In this document: one piece after another, positions 8,137 through 18,397 of the stretch | Numbering within the stretch: the first letter of the stretch is position 1 | Layout: each line of letters opens with the position of its first letter | Source: Streptomyces sp. NBC_01314 | GTDB lineage: Bacteria; Actinomycetota; Actinomycetes; Streptomycetales; Streptomycetaceae | DNA: 64,000 nt | NCBI RefSeq assembly: GCF_041435215.1 | Contig: NZ_CP108394.1 | Span: forward strand, 992,001 to 1,056,000 | Direction of reading: 5' to 3' | The notes under the pieces: generated by a model | Seen by the model: the letters and a program-made list of their open reading frames with translations, nothing else | Database searches by the model: none | What the model was told of the DNA's origin: nothing | Program-made: the position numbers and the translations under genes

Positions 8137-9180
8137 TCAGAATTCGTCGGGGTGCAGCATCTCGGCGATCTTCTCGACGGCCAGGTCGTTGCTCGGGCCG
8201 AGGTACATCGAGTCCGACACGGTCACGTACGTGTTGTTCTTCGCGGCCGGCCACTGGGGGAACTCCTTCAGCAGTTTCTTGGCGTAGGCCGCCGGATCGG
8301 GGTCGTTGTAGCCGATGACGACGAGCGCGTCAACATCGGTGGCGGCCACCTTCTCCTTGCTCAGGTCGGCAAAGGAGGTCGTGGAGGCCGACTCGAAGGC
8401 GTTGCGGCCGCCGGCCTTGGCGAGGATGTCGTTGTAGATACCCTTGGCGACGACCGAACTGAAGTCGTTGCCGCCCATGGTCATGTTGGAGAACAGGACC
8501 ATGACCTTCGGCTGCTTCCTGCCCTTCACTCTGGCGGAGACACGGGCGATGTTCTTCTCCGACGCGGCGATCAGCTTCTCGGCGCGGCCACTCACGTCGA
8601 AGACCATGCCCATGTCGCGAAGCAGCGTGTAGCTGTCGGCGATGGTCATCCTGGAGGTGTCCTGGTCGCAGCCCTGCGGGGAGACATAGGTGCCCGCGCC
8701 CACCTCCTTGAGCTGCCGGCGGGTGGCGAAGCCGTTCTTCTCGTCGAAGCCGTAGGAGGTCGTGGACAGCACCAGGTCGGGGCGCAGTCCGATCATCGCC
8801 TCGCGCGGGATGTCGTAGGCGTCGTTGAGCTTGATGTCGCCGGTGGGCAGGCCCTTGATGGCCTTGGCTCGGCCGGCCACCTCGGACATCCCGTAGCTCT
8901 GTTGGTTGGCGACGATGCGGTCGCCGAGGCCGAGGGCGAGCAGCGTGGAGACCTCGGCGACCGAGGCGCCGTTCATGGTGACCACGCGGCTGGGCGCCTC
9001 GGTGAACTTCTCCGTCACTCCGCAGTTGTCGAGGGTCACCGGGTAGGCGGACTTCGCGGCGGCCACGGACGCCTTGTCGCCGGTATCGGCGGCCTTGTCG
9101 GTCGAGGAGTCGGCGCATGCCGCAGTGACCAGACAGAGGGCTCCGGCCAGGGCTGTGGCGAGCGGCCGTTTCTTCGACAT
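8137..9180 (-). CDS. Siderophore-type ABC transporter substrate-binding lipoprotein
   Basis: A 347-residue FecB/FepB-type periplasmic-binding protein. The N-terminus (MSKKRPLATALAGALCLVTA then AC) is a lipoprotein signal with the likely lipidated Cys at about residue 23. The TroA-like fold is shown by APSRVVTMNGASVAEVSTLLALGLGDRIVA and RPDLVLSTTSYGF. The start ATG (ends at 9180) has AAGGAG seven bases upstream; the in-frame ATG ending at 9207 is less likely. It begins 89 bases after the NRPS stop. Ligand is not determined by sequence; linkage to the isonitrile cluster suggests a metal-isonitrile complex rather than a classical ferric siderophore. Confidence 0.92.
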   Translation of the reverse strand: MSKKRPLATALAGALCLVTAACADSSTDKAADTGDKASVAAAKSAYPVTLDNCGVTEKFTEAPSRVVTMNGASVAEVSTLLALGLGDRIVANQQSYGMSEVAGRAKAIKGLPTGDIKLNDAYDIPREAMIGLRPDLVLSTTSYGFDEKNGFATRRQLKEVGAGTYVSPQGCDQDTSRMTIADSYTLLRDMGMVFDVSGRAEKLIAASEKNIARVSARVKGRKQPKVMVLFSNMTMGGNDFSSVVAKGIYNDILAKAGGRNAFESASTTSFADLSKEKVAATDVDALVVIGYNDPDPAAYAKKLLKEFPQWPAAKNNTYVTVSDSMYLGPSNDLAVEKIAEMLHPDEF

Positions 9181-9269
9181 GCTGACTCCTTGCTGCGGGG
9201 TGCTCATGAGGCGACGGGTTCTGAGGCAGTAGTCGGGGGGTGAAGCTCGGAAGTTCCCAAGGGATCCAA

Positions 9270-12200
9270 CTACTGTGCGGACGTCGCGAGATGGCCCTGC
9301 TTCCCGGCCGGGGCGGGCAGCGTTCCGGTGGCGACGCAGTGGTCGAGGTAGCGGAAGACGAGGTCCCGGTCGACGGACGGGCAGGTGATGCCACTGCCGT
9401 GCAGTCCGGTCACGACGTTGTCGGTGCGGACGCGCCCCAGGCGTAGCTCGGGCCCGGTCGAGTCGTCGGTGCCCGCGTCCCAGGCGTCGAAGAAGGCGAG
9501 CGTGGTCGCCGCCGCACCGAAGGCCCCGGACGAGCGCTGCAGCTCGGCGCGCCACTGGGCCAGCGGCATGCGGCGCAGCGGATAGCCGTACTCCTCCAGC
9601 CAGTCGTAGACGTCACTCAGCCGCATCGGGGTGGTGGCGTGGTTGAAGACCGTGGCGGTCGGCGGGCGCTGCCCGAGACAGAGGTGGACAAGGGCTTGGG
9701 CGACGTGGTCGACCGGTGTCCAGGTCTCCTCCTCGAACAGGTCGGGGACGATGCCCGCGGGCACACCCGCGCGCAGCACACTCCAAAGGAAGTCCCGCTC
9801 GTTGACGTAGCCGGTGGCGTGCGGGCCGACGATTCGCCCGAGGCGGTGGACGGTGACCGACAGGCCCCGCTCGGCGGCCTGTTCCAGCAGGCGTTCGGCG
9901 GCCCACTTCGACTGCTGGTAGCCGTATCGCAGTCCGGGGTGGGGAGGGAGGAACGTCTCCGGCACCTCTGGAGCAAGGGTGATCGGCGGGGCAACGGAGA
10001 GGGTCGAGACGAAGTGCAGGGGGGTCGAGCGGACGGCCGCCATGCGCAAAAGGTCTCTGGTGGACTCGGTGTTGGCGGCGCGGAGGGTGGAGTACTCGCG
10101 CATGATGCTGACGGTCGCCGCGTTGTGGAGGATCGCGCCGCAGGTGCGGGCGAGTTCGGCGAAGAGTGCCTCGTCCAGGCCTAGGCGGGGGCGGGCTAGG
10201 TCGGCGGGAACTGCCGTGATGCGTTTTCGCGCTACGTCCGAGAGGTGGATCCGGTGGATTTCCAGGGACTGTTGGATGCGGGCGGCAGCCGCTGCGGGGC
10301 TCGGGGCCCTGACGGTGCAGACGACCTCCGCGTCGGTGCTCGTGAGGAGTTCGGCCAGCAGATGCACGCCCACGAAACCGGTGGCGCCGGTGAGCAGGAC
10401 CCGGTCCGGTGTGCCGATCGCCCGGGGAGGATCGTCGCCTGGGTGGATGCCGGGGTCGAGGACGGCGTCGGCGAGCAGGTTCGCCGGAAAGCCGGAGCCG
10501 ACCGGCCGTGGCTGGACCTGGGCCTGCTCCTGCTCCTGCTCCTGCTGCGCCAGGAACCTCGCCAGCTCGGCAGGCGTCGGGTGCTGGAAGAGCCAGGCGA
10601 CCTTCACGTCGCGGCGCAGTTCGACGCCGAGGCGATTGGCCACCTGGATGACCTGGAGCGACTGGGCCCCCAGGTCGAACACGTCGTCACCCGCGGAGAC
10701 GGCCGGCACGGCGAGCACCTGTTGCCAGACGGCGGCGATGGAGCGCTCCAGCGTGCTGTCGTACGCCGCTGTCTCGGTGCCGTGGTTCGGCACCCGTGCG
10801 TCGAGGTCCGGCGCCTGTGTGTCGGGGTCCGGCACCCGTGCGTCGAGGTGCGGCCCGTGCGCGTCGGGAGTCATCGTGGCGAGCGCGTTCCTGTCGATCT
10901 TTCCTGCGCTCGTTCGGGGCAGGCGGTCCAGGAATTCGACGGCCGACGGGATCATCGCCGCGGGCAGAGCCGTCCGGAGGTGATTTCTGATCAGGGCCAC
11001 GGCCGGGGCAGGCCCGTCCGGGACGACGTGTGCGACCAGGCGCCGCGTCCCGTCCGTCAGTATCTGTCCCACGACGGCGGCCTCGCGGACCCCTGGGTGG
11101 GCCAGGAGCACGCTCTCGACCTCGGCGGGGTGCACGCGGTGTCCGCTGATCTTGAACTCGGTGTCCGACCGGCCCAGATAACGCAGTTGCCCGTCGTGGC
11201 CGACTCGTACGAGGTCACCGGTGCGGTAGGCGCGGGGCGCTCCGGGCAGCGAGTCGAGAGGGGCGAAGCGAGCGGCGTCCGGAGGGTGATCTCCCCGGTA
11301 GCCGACGGCCAGGTTGTCGCCAAGGAGGTGGAGTTCGCCGTCCACGACCGCGGCGCGAGTGCCAGGGAGCGGCAGTCCGATGGGGACGTCTCCCGGGGCG
11401 AGGGAGGGGTGGTGGAGGTCTGCGACGGTGGCGACGACCGTGGCCTCGGTCGGACCGTAGGTGTTCAGCAGCCGGACGGATGTGCCGACGGCCCCGCGCC
11501 AGCGGTCGACCCGCTCGGGGAGCGCCGCCTCGCCGCCGATGACAATGGTGCGCACCTCGGCGGGCAGGACAGCGGTGCCGGTCGAGATCGCGTAGGCCAG
11601 TTCGTGCCAGTAGGCCGTGGGCAGGTCGAGGAAGCTGATCCGCAGCCGTGCGCAGGCGTCCAGGAACCCGGGGATCGAGTCGGTCATGTCGTCGGTACGG
11701 ACGACGAGCGTGGCGCCCGCGCACAGCGTGAGGAAGATTTCCTCGACGCTGGTGTCGAAGTGCGGGGCGGCGAACTGCAGGACACGGTCCCCGTGGTGGA
11801 GTCCGTAGCGGTGTGTGGCCCCGGCTACGAAGTGCGCGAGGGCGTGGTGGCCGATCTCGACACCCTTGGGGCGCCCCGTGGAGCCCGAGGTGTGGATGAC
11901 GTAGGCGAGGTCCTGCGGTGTCGGTGCCGTCGACCGGGGTGCTTCTTCGGACTCGGGTTCCGGCCGGTCGAGTTGCAGAACAGCTCGGTCCGCGTAGTGG
12001 TCGGCGCGGGCGCTGGTCGTCAGGACGAGTGCGGGCCGGGCATCATCCAGCAGCTCCGTTCTGCGGGCCCGGGGCGCGGTCGGGTCGAGCGGACAGTAGG
12101 CGGCCCCGGAGAGCAGGACGCCGAGGATGGCGGTGATGGCGTCGATGCCGCGGGGCAGGGCGACGGCCACCAGGTCGCCGCGGCCTACCTGACGGGCCGC

Positions 12201-13712
12201 CAGTCGGCGGGCGAGGTCACGTGCCGAGCCGAAGAGCTGGGCGTACGTGATGCTGCGCCCGCCGTCCTCGACGGCGACGGATCCGCCGCGCCGGGCGGCA
12301 TGGCCGGCGATCAGGCCGAGGACCGGTCGCACGGGGCCGGGCAGCGGCCCTCCGTCCAGAACGGGAACGGCCGGGCGCGTACGCAGCTCACCGAGCGCCC
12401 GGTCGGGGGCGGCGACGGCCTCTCCGAGGAGGGAGAGCAGTCCCTCCTGAAGTGCGGTGACGTCCGCCTCGTCGTAGAGGTCGGGGTTGGCGTCCACGGC
12501 GATGCGCAGGCCCGCGCCTTCGGAGCGGTCGTAGACGTTGACGGACAGGTCGTCGACGGGGCCCGCGGAGACGTTGTGGACCGTGCTGCGGTGTCCGGCG
12601 AAACGCAGGTCGTACGCGAAGGGCATGATGTTGACGCCTGGCCCGGACAGGCGGCGTTGGCCTCCGACGAGTCTGAGGTCGCGCCGCAGTTGTTCGTAGC
12701 GGTAGCGCTGGTGCGGCAGCCCGGCGCGGAGTTCGCGGGAGATTCTGGCCGCGAGGTCGCGCAGGCTGTCCGACGCGGTGACCGTCACGCGCAGGGGCAG
12801 GATGTTGCGGACCATGCAGGGAACGCGGAGCGAGACCGAGCCGAGGCGCCCCATCGCCGGCAGGCTGAGGACGATCTCCGGGGCTCCGGTCACGTGGTGC
12901 AGCTGGGCCGCGGTCACCGCCAGCAGCACCTCTGACCAGGTGACCCCGAGGTCGCGGGCGACGGCTCTCAGGGTCTCCGTCCGGGCCGCGCCGAGGTCCA
13001 CCACCCGTCGGTGGAAGGTGCGCACGGGCAGGGCCGTACGGCCGGCGGGTGTCGCCACGGGTGGCCGGTCCGCGAAGCGGTCCGCCCAGTAGTCGCGGTC
13101 CTCGGCGAACCGGGCCGACTCCCGGTAGGCGCGTTCCTCGTCCCGCACCGCCGCCAGGGTGCCGAAGCCGCTGTCCGTCACCGGCTCGCCCACCGTCAGG
13201 GCCGTGTAGACCTGGGCGACCCGGCGGGCGACCAGCGACAGACCGAAGCCGTCGAGGGCGATGTGGTGCACACGGTGGTACCAGAGGTACTGCTCCGGTG
13301 CGATCCGCAGCAGGGCGTGGCCGAAGACGGGTCCGCGCGCGAGGTCGGCGGGGCGGGCCATGTCCCGGTTCATCCAGGTCAGGGCCGCCGCGTGCGGGTC
13401 GGGCTCGGCGGTGAGATCTGCCGTGTGCAGGCGCCAGGCCCCGGCTGGGGCATCCGTCTGCCAGGGCCGCCCGTGCTCGTCGACGACGAAGGCGACGTTG
13501 AGGGCCTCCGTCTCCGCGACGACATGGTGCAGGGCCGTGTCGAAGACGGCCGGGTCCACCAGCCCGTCGATGTGCACGTACTCGGCCGTGTTGTACGCGG
13601 GGCTGTCCGGGTCGAGCTGCTGGCCGGTCCAGATGCCTTCCTGTGCGGCCAGCAACGGGTGCCGGTCGGCCATGGCTCCTGTGTCGTTCACGGTGTCGTC
13701 ATGCGGTGACAT
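9270..13712 (-). CDS. scoA: Isonitrile lipopeptide synthetase, NRPS module C-A-PCP-reductase (ScoA/Rv0101 type)
   Basis: A 1480-residue single-module NRPS. Condensation domain (~15-435) has HHIALDG at 149-155. Adenylation domain (~465-945) has [11 protein letters not shown] at 607-617. By-eye alignment to GrsA gives pocket residues D653 T654 E657 D696 V724 G726 T751 V759 V760 K938; the acidic lining fits a basic amino acid such as lysine. The carrier Ser is S1018 in DLGAQS. The reductase domain (~1100-1470) has TGATGFVG (1108-1115) and Y1265...K1269, so the product is probably released reductively as aldehyde or alcohol. Known homologues acylate both amino groups of Lys with an isonitrile fatty acid. 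Start ATG at 13712 overlaps scoB by 14 bases and follows an AGGGGGG site. Confidence 0.93.
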   Translation of the reverse strand: MSPHDDTVNDTGAMADRHPLLAAQEGIWTGQQLDPDSPAYNTAEYVHIDGLVDPAVFDTALHHVVAETEALNVAFVVDEHGRPWQTDAPAGAWRLHTADLTAEPDPHAAALTWMNRDMARPADLARGPVFGHALLRIAPEQYLWYHRVHHIALDGFGLSLVARRVAQVYTALTVGEPVTDSGFGTLAAVRDEERAYRESARFAEDRDYWADRFADRPPVATPAGRTALPVRTFHRRVVDLGAARTETLRAVARDLGVTWSEVLLAVTAAQLHHVTGAPEIVLSLPAMGRLGSVSLRVPCMVRNILPLRVTVTASDSLRDLAARISRELRAGLPHQRYRYEQLRRDLRLVGGQRRLSGPGVNIMPFAYDLRFAGHRSTVHNVSAGPVDDLSVNVYDRSEGAGLRIAVDANPDLYDEADVTALQEGLLSLLGEAVAAPDRALGELRTRPAVPVLDGGPLPGPVRPVLGLIAGHAARRGGSVAVEDGGRSITYAQLFGSARDLARRLAARQVGRGDLVAVALPRGIDAITAILGVLLSGAAYCPLDPTAPRARRTELLDDARPALVLTTSARADHYADRAVLQLDRPEPESEEAPRSTAPTPQDLAYVIHTSGSTGRPKGVEIGHHALAHFVAGATHRYGLHHGDRVLQFAAPHFDTSVEEIFLTLCAGATLVVRTDDMTDSIPGFLDACARLRISFLDLPTAYWHELAYAISTGTAVLPAEVRTIVIGGEAALPERVDRWRGAVGTSVRLLNTYGPTEATVVATVADLHHPSLAPGDVPIGLPLPGTRAAVVDGELHLLGDNLAVGYRGDHPPDAARFAPLDSLPGAPRAYRTGDLVRVGHDGQLRYLGRSDTEFKISGHRVHPAEVESVLLAHPGVREAAVVGQILTDGTRRLVAHVVPDGPAPAVALIRNHLRTALPAAMIPSAVEFLDRLPRTSAGKIDRNALATMTPDAHGPHLDARVPDPDTQAPDLDARVPNHGTETAAYDSTLERSIAAVWQQVLAVPAVSAGDDVFDLGAQSLQVIQVANRLGVELRRDVKVAWLFQHPTPAELARFLAQQEQEQEQAQVQPRPVGSGFPANLLADAVLDPGIHPGDDPPRAIGTPDRVLLTGATGFVGVHLLAELLTSTDAEVVCTVRAPSPAAAAARIQQSLEIHRIHLSDVARKRITAVPADLARPRLGLDEALFAELARTCGAILHNAATVSIMREYSTLRAANTESTRDLLRMAAVRSTPLHFVSTLSVAPPITLAPEVPETFLPPHPGLRYGYQQSKWAAERLLEQAAERGLSVTVHRLGRIVGPHATGYVNERDFLWSVLRAGVPAGIVPDLFEEETWTPVDHVAQALVHLCLGQRPPTATVFNHATTPMRLSDVYDWLEEYGYPLRRMPLAQWRAELQRSSGAFGAAATTLAFFDAWDAGTDDSTGPELRLGRVRTDNVVTGLHGSGITCPSVDRDLVFRYLDHCVATGTLPAPAGKQGHLATSAQ
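10789..10849. repeat. Internal direct repeat in the PCP-flanking linker of the NRPS
   Basis: The 19 bases GGCACCCGTGCGTCGAGGT occur at 10789-10807 and again at 10831-10849, encoding the repeated linker motif LDARVP between the A and PCP domains. A nearby stretch encodes QEQEQEQAQ after the PCP. Confidence 0.7.
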
Positions 13713-13956
13713 GGTCCGTGCCCCCCTGACGTGCGGAGAGCAGCTGCCACCACTGGTCGAACGAGGTGCACTCGGCGAGTTCGATGAAGGACACGTCCAG
13801 GCCGGTTTCCCGCCACCGTTCGATGAGGGTGACGATGCGCAGGGAGTCCAGCCCGGCGTAGAGGGGATGTTCTTCGAGGTCGACTTCGTCGGGCCGCTGG
13901 TGGAGGAAGTCCGCCAGGTCCGCGCGGAAGCCCTCCAGCGTGAGGGGAGCAGGCAT
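13699..13956 (-). CDS. scoB: Acyl carrier protein of the isonitrile lipopeptide cluster (ScoB/Rv0100 type)
   Basis: An 85-residue acyl carrier protein. The phosphopantetheine Ser is in the DSLR motif (YAGLDSLRIVTLIERW), with acidic helix II around it. Its place between the acyl-ACP ligase and NRPS genes matches the conserved five-gene order, where the ACP carries the fatty acyl chain that receives glycine and becomes the isonitrile acyl donor. Start ATG (ends 13956) follows GAGAGAACGAC. Its 3' end overlaps the NRPS start by 14 bases, implying translational coupling. Confidence 0.92.
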   Translation of the reverse strand: MPAPLTLEGFRADLADFLHQRPDEVDLEEHPLYAGLDSLRIVTLIERWRETGLDVSFIELAECTSFDQWWQLLSARQGGTDHVTA

Positions 13957-14007
13957 GTCGTTCTCTCTCAGTAGCTCGTTGGCTCTCGGTGGCGCGTCGG
14001 CGGCCGG

Positions 14008-15567
14008 TCAGTTGACCTTGCGTGCGGTGTCGTCCCAGAAGCGGTCGCGCAGTTCGCGGCGCAGGATCTTGCCGCTGGGGTTGCGCGGGACGCTGTCGAT
14101 GAACTCGTAGCGGGCGGGCAGCTTGAAGCTCGCGAGTTGCGGGACGAGGAAGGTGTGCAGGTCCCGGGGGCTGGGCTGCTGCTGGGGTGCGGGGACGACG
14201 AAGGCGTGCACGTACTCGCCCCAGCGCTGGTCGGGGGCGCCGACGACGACTGCCTCGGCGACTCCGGGGTGGCCTTCCAGGACGTTCTCGATCTCGGCCG
14301 GGTAGACGTTCTCGCCTGCGACGAGGATCGCGTCCTTGATGCGGTCGCGGATGAAGATGTAGCCGTCCTCGTCGACGTAGCCGGCGTCCCCGGTGTGGAT
14401 CCAGCCGTCGACGAGGGTCTCGGCGGTCCTGTCGGGCAGTCCCCAGTACTCGACCATGCGGGCGGGAGTGGCCAGGCAGACCTCCCCGATCGCGCCCGGC
14501 GGCAGTTCGCGCCCCTCACCGTCGATCACCTTGCTGCGTACGCCCGGATAGGGGTGGCCCGCCGCCTGCATCAGGGAACCGCCGGGGACATGGGCGGCGG
14601 GGGGCAGGCACACCGCGGTGTTGCCGGTCTCGGTGAGGCCGTAGATCTGGGCGAACTCGCAGTCGAGGAGGGCGAGGCTCTCCTCCAGCAGTGCCTCGGA
14701 GATCGGGGAGCCGCCGTAGACCGTCTTGCGCAGGGTGGTGAAGTCCTGCGCGCCGACGCCGGGTTCGGTCAGCATCATGCGGAGCATGGCGGGCACGACG
14801 CAGGCCGTGGTGATACCGAGGTCGCGGATCAGGTCGACGGCCTGGCGGGCGGCGAAGGCTCGCATCGCGACGACGGTGGTTCCGGCGTTGAAGTTCTGCG
14901 TGGCCCACCACAGACCACCGATGTGGAACCCGGGGATACCGATCAGTGCGATGTCCCCGACGCGCCAGTCGATCCAGTCCAGCCCCTCGCTCGCCAGGGC
15001 GTCACGGATCGCGAAGAAACTGCGGTGGGCGAGTACGACACCCTTGGGCAGTCCGGTGGTTCCGCTGGTGTAGAGCTGGGCGACCGGGGTCTGGGGGGTG
15101 ACGTCGTACGGTTTCGGGTCGGTGCCGGGGTGAGATGCCTTCCAGTCGGCGAAGGACTCTCCGAGCGCGACGACCGTTTCGGGGGGCGCGGTCGGCATCT
15201 TCTCGACGATCGGCCCGAACTCGTCCTCCAGGAAGAGCAGTCGGGTGCCGGAGTCCTGCAGGATGTGGCTGACCTCGGGCGCGGTGAGTCGCCAGTTGAC
15301 GGGCACCAGGACGGTGCCGCTCTTGGCGCAGCCGAAGAGGATCGCGTAGTAGTGCTCGGACTCCTTGCCGAGATACGCGACCCGGTCGCCCGGCGCGAGT
15401 CCGGCGGCCTGAAGGGCGTGGGCGATGCGATTGCTCTCGCGGTGCAGTTGCTCGTATGTCAGTGTGCGGCCCTCGCAGAGGATCGCGGGGGTGGTGGGCT
15501 GGTGCTGTGCGTGGAAGCTCGTGGTCTGGACGAGTGTCTGGAGTTGGGGGTGGTGGAGCCGGTCCAT
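14008..15567 (-). CDS. scoC: Fatty acyl-ACP ligase (ScoC/FadD10 type, AMP-binding)
   Basis: A 519-residue ANL-family adenylating enzyme. The P-loop is YTSGTTGLPKGVVL (~167-180), followed by QIYGLTETGNTAVC, then YWGLPDRTAETLVDGWIHTGDAGYVDEDG and the C-terminal lysine in RNPSGKILRREL. In characterised isonitrile lipopeptide pathways this enzyme activates a short or medium fatty acid and loads it on the dedicated ACP encoded next door. Sequence alone does not separate acyl-CoA from acyl-ACP ligase; the neighbourhood decides. Start ATG ends at 15567. The gene is 51 bases upstream of scoB and 23 bases after the hot-dog enzyme gene. Confidence 0.9.
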   Translation of the reverse strand: MDRLHHPQLQTLVQTTSFHAQHQPTTPAILCEGRTLTYEQLHRESNRIAHALQAAGLAPGDRVAYLGKESEHYYAILFGCAKSGTVLVPVNWRLTAPEVSHILQDSGTRLLFLEDEFGPIVEKMPTAPPETVVALGESFADWKASHPGTDPKPYDVTPQTPVAQLYTSGTTGLPKGVVLAHRSFFAIRDALASEGLDWIDWRVGDIALIGIPGFHIGGLWWATQNFNAGTTVVAMRAFAARQAVDLIRDLGITTACVVPAMLRMMLTEPGVGAQDFTTLRKTVYGGSPISEALLEESLALLDCEFAQIYGLTETGNTAVCLPPAAHVPGGSLMQAAGHPYPGVRSKVIDGEGRELPPGAIGEVCLATPARMVEYWGLPDRTAETLVDGWIHTGDAGYVDEDGYIFIRDRIKDAILVAGENVYPAEIENVLEGHPGVAEAVVVGAPDQRWGEYVHAFVVPAPQQQPSPRDLHTFLVPQLASFKLPARYEFIDSVPRNPSGKILRRELRDRFWDDTARKVN

Positions 15568-15590
15568 GGTCGTGGATCTCCCGTCTCGGG

Positions 15591-16088
15591 TCAGGGGACG
15601 TTGACGAACGCCAGGGTCGCCTCGCCGTCGCAGCGGCCCGCGTCGGCGTCCCAGTAGCGGAAGGCCGTATCGGCGTGCAGGAACGGACTCGCGCCGGCCG
15701 GGGCCCGCCGGGTCACGGACCGGAACTCCATCTCGCCGGAAAACACACGGGGATTGACGGGGCGTCGGAAATTCGATGAGAAGCGGGCGATGAGAATGTC
15801 CGGGAGCTGGTGCCTCCAGAAGTCGTCCAGCGTCCAGGATTCGAATCCCGTCCCCAGTCCTTCTTCAACGGACTTGGCGACGAGGTAATACATCATCTGG
15901 TTGTAGCAGATGTTCACCTCGACGGAATTCAGATGTCCGGTGTCGTCGATGTAGCACGACTCGGGGATCTCGAACTCGCAGCGGGTGGAAGCACGGCCGT
16001 CCGTTTCTGTGACGGCAGCCGAACGCAGGTACCTGCAGTGGTCCTTGTAGGGCGTCAGCACCTGTGCCAACAGGGCTTCGTCCGTCAT
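15591..16088 (-). CDS. scoD: FcoT-like hot-dog thioesterase/Michael-addition enzyme (ScoD/Rv0098 type)
   Basis: A 165-residue hot-dog fold protein of the FcoT family. The conserved block [20 protein letters not shown] at residues ~44-63 and the following MMYYLVA helix are typical. In the characterised pathway this enzyme promotes addition of glycine to an alpha,beta-unsaturated acyl-ACP and releases the 3-(carboxymethylamino) fatty acid, the substrate of the next enzyme. It overlaps the oxidase gene by four bases (ATGA at 16085-16088), as in a tightly coupled operon. Confidence 0.9.
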   Translation of the reverse strand: MTDEALLAQVLTPYKDHCRYLRSAAVTETDGRASTRCEFEIPESCYIDDTGHLNSVEVNICYNQMMYYLVAKSVEEGLGTGFESWTLDDFWRHQLPDILIARFSSNFRRPVNPRVFSGEMEFRSVTRRAPAGASPFLHADTAFRYWDADAGRCDGEATLAFVNVP

Positions 16089-16975
16089 GCCGCCGTGATC
16101 CCGTCGTGCAGCCTGCGTTCGTCGTGGACGGTGACGCGGTAGGAGACGGTCGGCTCCGGCGTGGTCGTGTGCCGGGCGCGGTGGATGAGGCTGCGGTTGT
16201 CCCAGACCAGCAGGTCGCCCCTCTCGAAACTCTGCAGATGGATGTTGTCGTGCTCGAAGGTCTCGTCGAGCTGGCCGGTGGCGTCGAACAGCCGCTTGAG
16301 CAGCTCGTCGTCGAGCGGGTTGCCGTCCTGGTCCTCGATGCCGACGGTGAAGCCCTCACTGATGTAGAGGACCGTCTCGCCGGTCATGGGGTGGGTGAAC
16401 GTGGTGGGCTGGACGACAGCCGGGGTCTTCCGCTCGACCTCCTCGATGATCTCGGAGATGGGGCGGTAGACATCGTGGGGCCGGATCTTGAAGTACTTGC
16501 GGACGGAGTGCCGGCAGTACGTCCCACCGATCTCCTTCTTGAGATCGGCGGGCAGCCTGTCATACGCCCGACCCATGTCGATGAAGTACGTACCTCGGTT
16601 CTCCTCCGGAATGACCTGGGGGTAGATCAGGGTGATTCCGAACGGGTCCGGCATGAACTGGTAGTCGGCGTGCCAGAATTTCCCGGTCTTCGGGACTCCT
16701 ATCTGCTTTCCGTTCTCCGGGACATTGGAGGAGACGAATATCTCCGGGACGTCCGGATGCTTGTACATCGGCTCGTAGTAGATCTCCGGGCGGCCCAGCC
16801 GCTTGCCGAGTGCGAGGAACCCCTGAGGCGAGAGGTCCTGCCCCTTCAGGATGGCGATCTTCTTCGTGTAGACGGTGCTCTTGACGGCGTCGATGTCGGC
16901 CTCCGAGGCGGTGGCGTGGTCGAATCCCTCGGCCACCGCGCCGATCGCGCTGCCGGGCTGTTCTTTGATCCGCAT
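16085..16975 (-). CDS. scoE: Non-heme iron(II)/2-oxoglutarate oxidase forming the isonitrile (ScoE/Rv0097 type)
   Basis: A 296-residue TauD/TfdA-fold oxidase. The iron triad is H102-x-D104 (FWHADYQF) with distal H265 ([10 protein letters not shown]); the 2-oxoglutarate-binding Arg is probably R280 (VSYRV). Characterised ScoE homologues decarboxylate and oxidise the N-carboxymethyl group left by glycine addition, giving an isonitrile in two 2OG-dependent steps. Partner genes on both sides match that pathway, which is the main reason for this call over a generic taurine dioxygenase. Start ATG (ends 16975) follows GAAAGG. Confidence 0.92.
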   Translation of the reverse strand: MRIKEQPGSAIGAVAEGFDHATASEADIDAVKSTVYTKKIAILKGQDLSPQGFLALGKRLGRPEIYYEPMYKHPDVPEIFVSSNVPENGKQIGVPKTGKFWHADYQFMPDPFGITLIYPQVIPEENRGTYFIDMGRAYDRLPADLKKEIGGTYCRHSVRKYFKIRPHDVYRPISEIIEEVERKTPAVVQPTTFTHPMTGETVLYISEGFTVGIEDQDGNPLDDELLKRLFDATGQLDETFEHDNIHLQSFERGDLLVWDNRSLIHRARHTTTPEPTVSYRVTVHDERRLHDGITAA

Positions 16976-17001
16976 GTGCTGCCTTTCGAGAAGAGGAGGG
17001 G

Positions 17002-17241
17002 TCAGAGGGCCGTTTGTCGGGCGTCGACGAGCCCGGCGATGTCGCCGAGCGTGAGGTCGGGCCGGAGTTCGTCGTCGCCGACCTTCACACCGAGGTCACG
17101 CTCTATTCGGATGCTGATCTCGACGGTCGTCAGCGAGTCGACGGCCAGTTCACCGAGGGTCGCCTCGGGACGGATCCGGTCCGCGGGAGCGTCGTACAGT
17201 CTTGTCAGGATGTCGACCAACCGCTTGTAGGTGGTACTCAT
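17002..17241 (-). CDS. Second acyl carrier protein, paired with a FabH-like ketosynthase
   Basis: A 79-residue ACP. The phosphopantetheine Ser is in [12 protein letters not shown] and the length and acidic helix II fit. It overlaps the ketosynthase gene by four bases (ATGA), so the two are probably translated together. It is additional to the ACP of the five-gene core, which suggests that a dedicated acyl chain is built on this carrier before transfer to the ligase or core ACP. That role is inference. Confidence 0.88.
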   Translation of the reverse strand: MSTTYKRLVDILTRLYDAPADRIRPEATLGELAVDSLTTVEISIRIERDLGVKVGDDELRPDLTLGDIAGLVDARQTAL

Positions 17242-18311
17242 GACGTCGTCCGTTCTCCTTGGTCACAGAGGTCGTACGGATGGGCCGGCGCGGGCAGCGC
17301 GGGCCAGGTGAGCAGGCAGGATCCCCAGGTGAGGCCACCTCCGAAGGCGGTGAGCAGAAGCCGGTCACCTGGGCGGACCAGTTGACCGGCCGCCGCGTCG
17401 GCGAGGGCGAGCGGGATGGACGCGGCGCCGGTGTTGCCGACGGACTCGACATGGGTCACACAGCGCTCCCGTGGGAGACCGAGGTCGTCGGCCACCGAGT
17501 GCAGGATCCGTAGGTTGGCCTGGTGGGGTACGAAGTGGTCGATGTCGCCGGTCTTCCAGCCGGCACTGGACAGCGTGGCGCGCGCGGACTCGGCCATCCG
17601 CGTCACCGCGTGGCGGTAGACCTCTTTGCCCCGCATGGCGAAGTGCCTGTCCTGGCGGCTGGGTTCGCCCGGTCGGGAGCGCTGACGGGAGCCGCCTGCC
17701 GCGACCACGATCAGGTCCTCGTGGGCGCCGTCGCTGCCGAGGTCGAAGTGGCCGACCGCGCCCGGCTCATCAGGGTGTCCGGCGCGCAGGACGACGGCTC
17801 CGGCACCGTCGCCGAAGATGATCGCGTTGGCCCGGTCCAGCGGATCCACGATCGTGGAGTAGGTGTCCGCCCCTATGAGCAGCACCCGTTCGGCCACGCC
17901 GGCCGCGATGAGACCGGCGGCCGAGGCGAGCCCGTAGACGAACCCGGTACACACGGCGCCGACGTCGAAGGCGGCCACCCGCGCCAGACCGAGTCTCGAC
18001 GCGACCGCGGGCGCGGTGGCCGGGCAGGTGTGGTCAGGGGTGGTCGTCGCGACGATGACGGCGTCGACCCGGTCCGTCGCGACGGAGGCGAGAGCCCGGC
18101 GGCCGGCTTCGACGGCCAGGTCTGACGTCGCCTGTCCGGGGTCGACGACGTGCCGTCGGCGGATCCCGGTCCGGGTGCGAATCCACGCGTCGTCGGTGTC
18201 GAGCCGTCGCGCGAGGTGCTCGTTGGTCACCACACCGGACGGCACCCATCCGGCCAGCCCGCACAGGACAGCGGCCGGAGCAGCGGAAGGGCCGACGGTG
18301 AGAGGGGACAT
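17238..18311 (-). CDS. Beta-ketoacyl-ACP synthase III-like enzyme (FabH family)
   Basis: A 357-residue thiolase-fold ketosynthase. The catalytic triad is visible: C121 in VGAVCTGF, H263 in VPHQANLRI and N293 in ESVGNTGAAS. The start ATG (ends 18311) has AGGAGAACCTC before it; the open frame extends further upstream but without a ribosome site. FabH enzymes condense an acyl-CoA starter with malonyl-ACP. In this operon it may supply a short-chain acyl group for the isonitrile fatty acid, or act as an acyltransferase as some pathway FabH homologues do. Not part of the minimal isonitrile lipopeptide set. Confidence 0.9.
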   Translation of the reverse strand: MSPLTVGPSAAPAAVLCGLAGWVPSGVVTNEHLARRLDTDDAWIRTRTGIRRRHVVDPGQATSDLAVEAGRRALASVATDRVDAVIVATTTPDHTCPATAPAVASRLGLARVAAFDVGAVCTGFVYGLASAAGLIAAGVAERVLLIGADTYSTIVDPLDRANAIIFGDGAGAVVLRAGHPDEPGAVGHFDLGSDGAHEDLIVVAAGGSRQRSRPGEPSRQDRHFAMRGKEVYRHAVTRMAESARATLSSAGWKTGDIDHFVPHQANLRILHSVADDLGLPRERCVTHVESVGNTGAASIPLALADAAAGQLVRPGDRLLLTAFGGGLTWGSCLLTWPALPAPAHPYDLCDQGERTTS

Positions 18312-18397
18312 GAGGTTCTCCTGGCATGACGGAGGACGGCCGGGCAGCCCGGACACGGGATGGAAACGCGAGCAGGGAAGTCGCGAGGAGGGAGGGC

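Noticed and set aside
7094..8254. Permease start at the upstream ATG (8254)
   Set aside because: Would overlap the binding-protein gene by 118 bases and adds an Arg-rich segment not typical of FecCD proteins.
10245..12935. 896-codon open frame on the plus strand
   Set aside because: Antisense to the NRPS gene, with Asp/Gly/Val-rich low-complexity translation; a shadow of GC-rich third positions. The minus-strand frame has all NRPS motifs.
16085..16975. Taurine dioxygenase
   Set aside because: TauD fold, but adjacent FcoT-like, ACP, ligase and NRPS genes match the isonitrile pathway order and no sulfonate genes are nearby.
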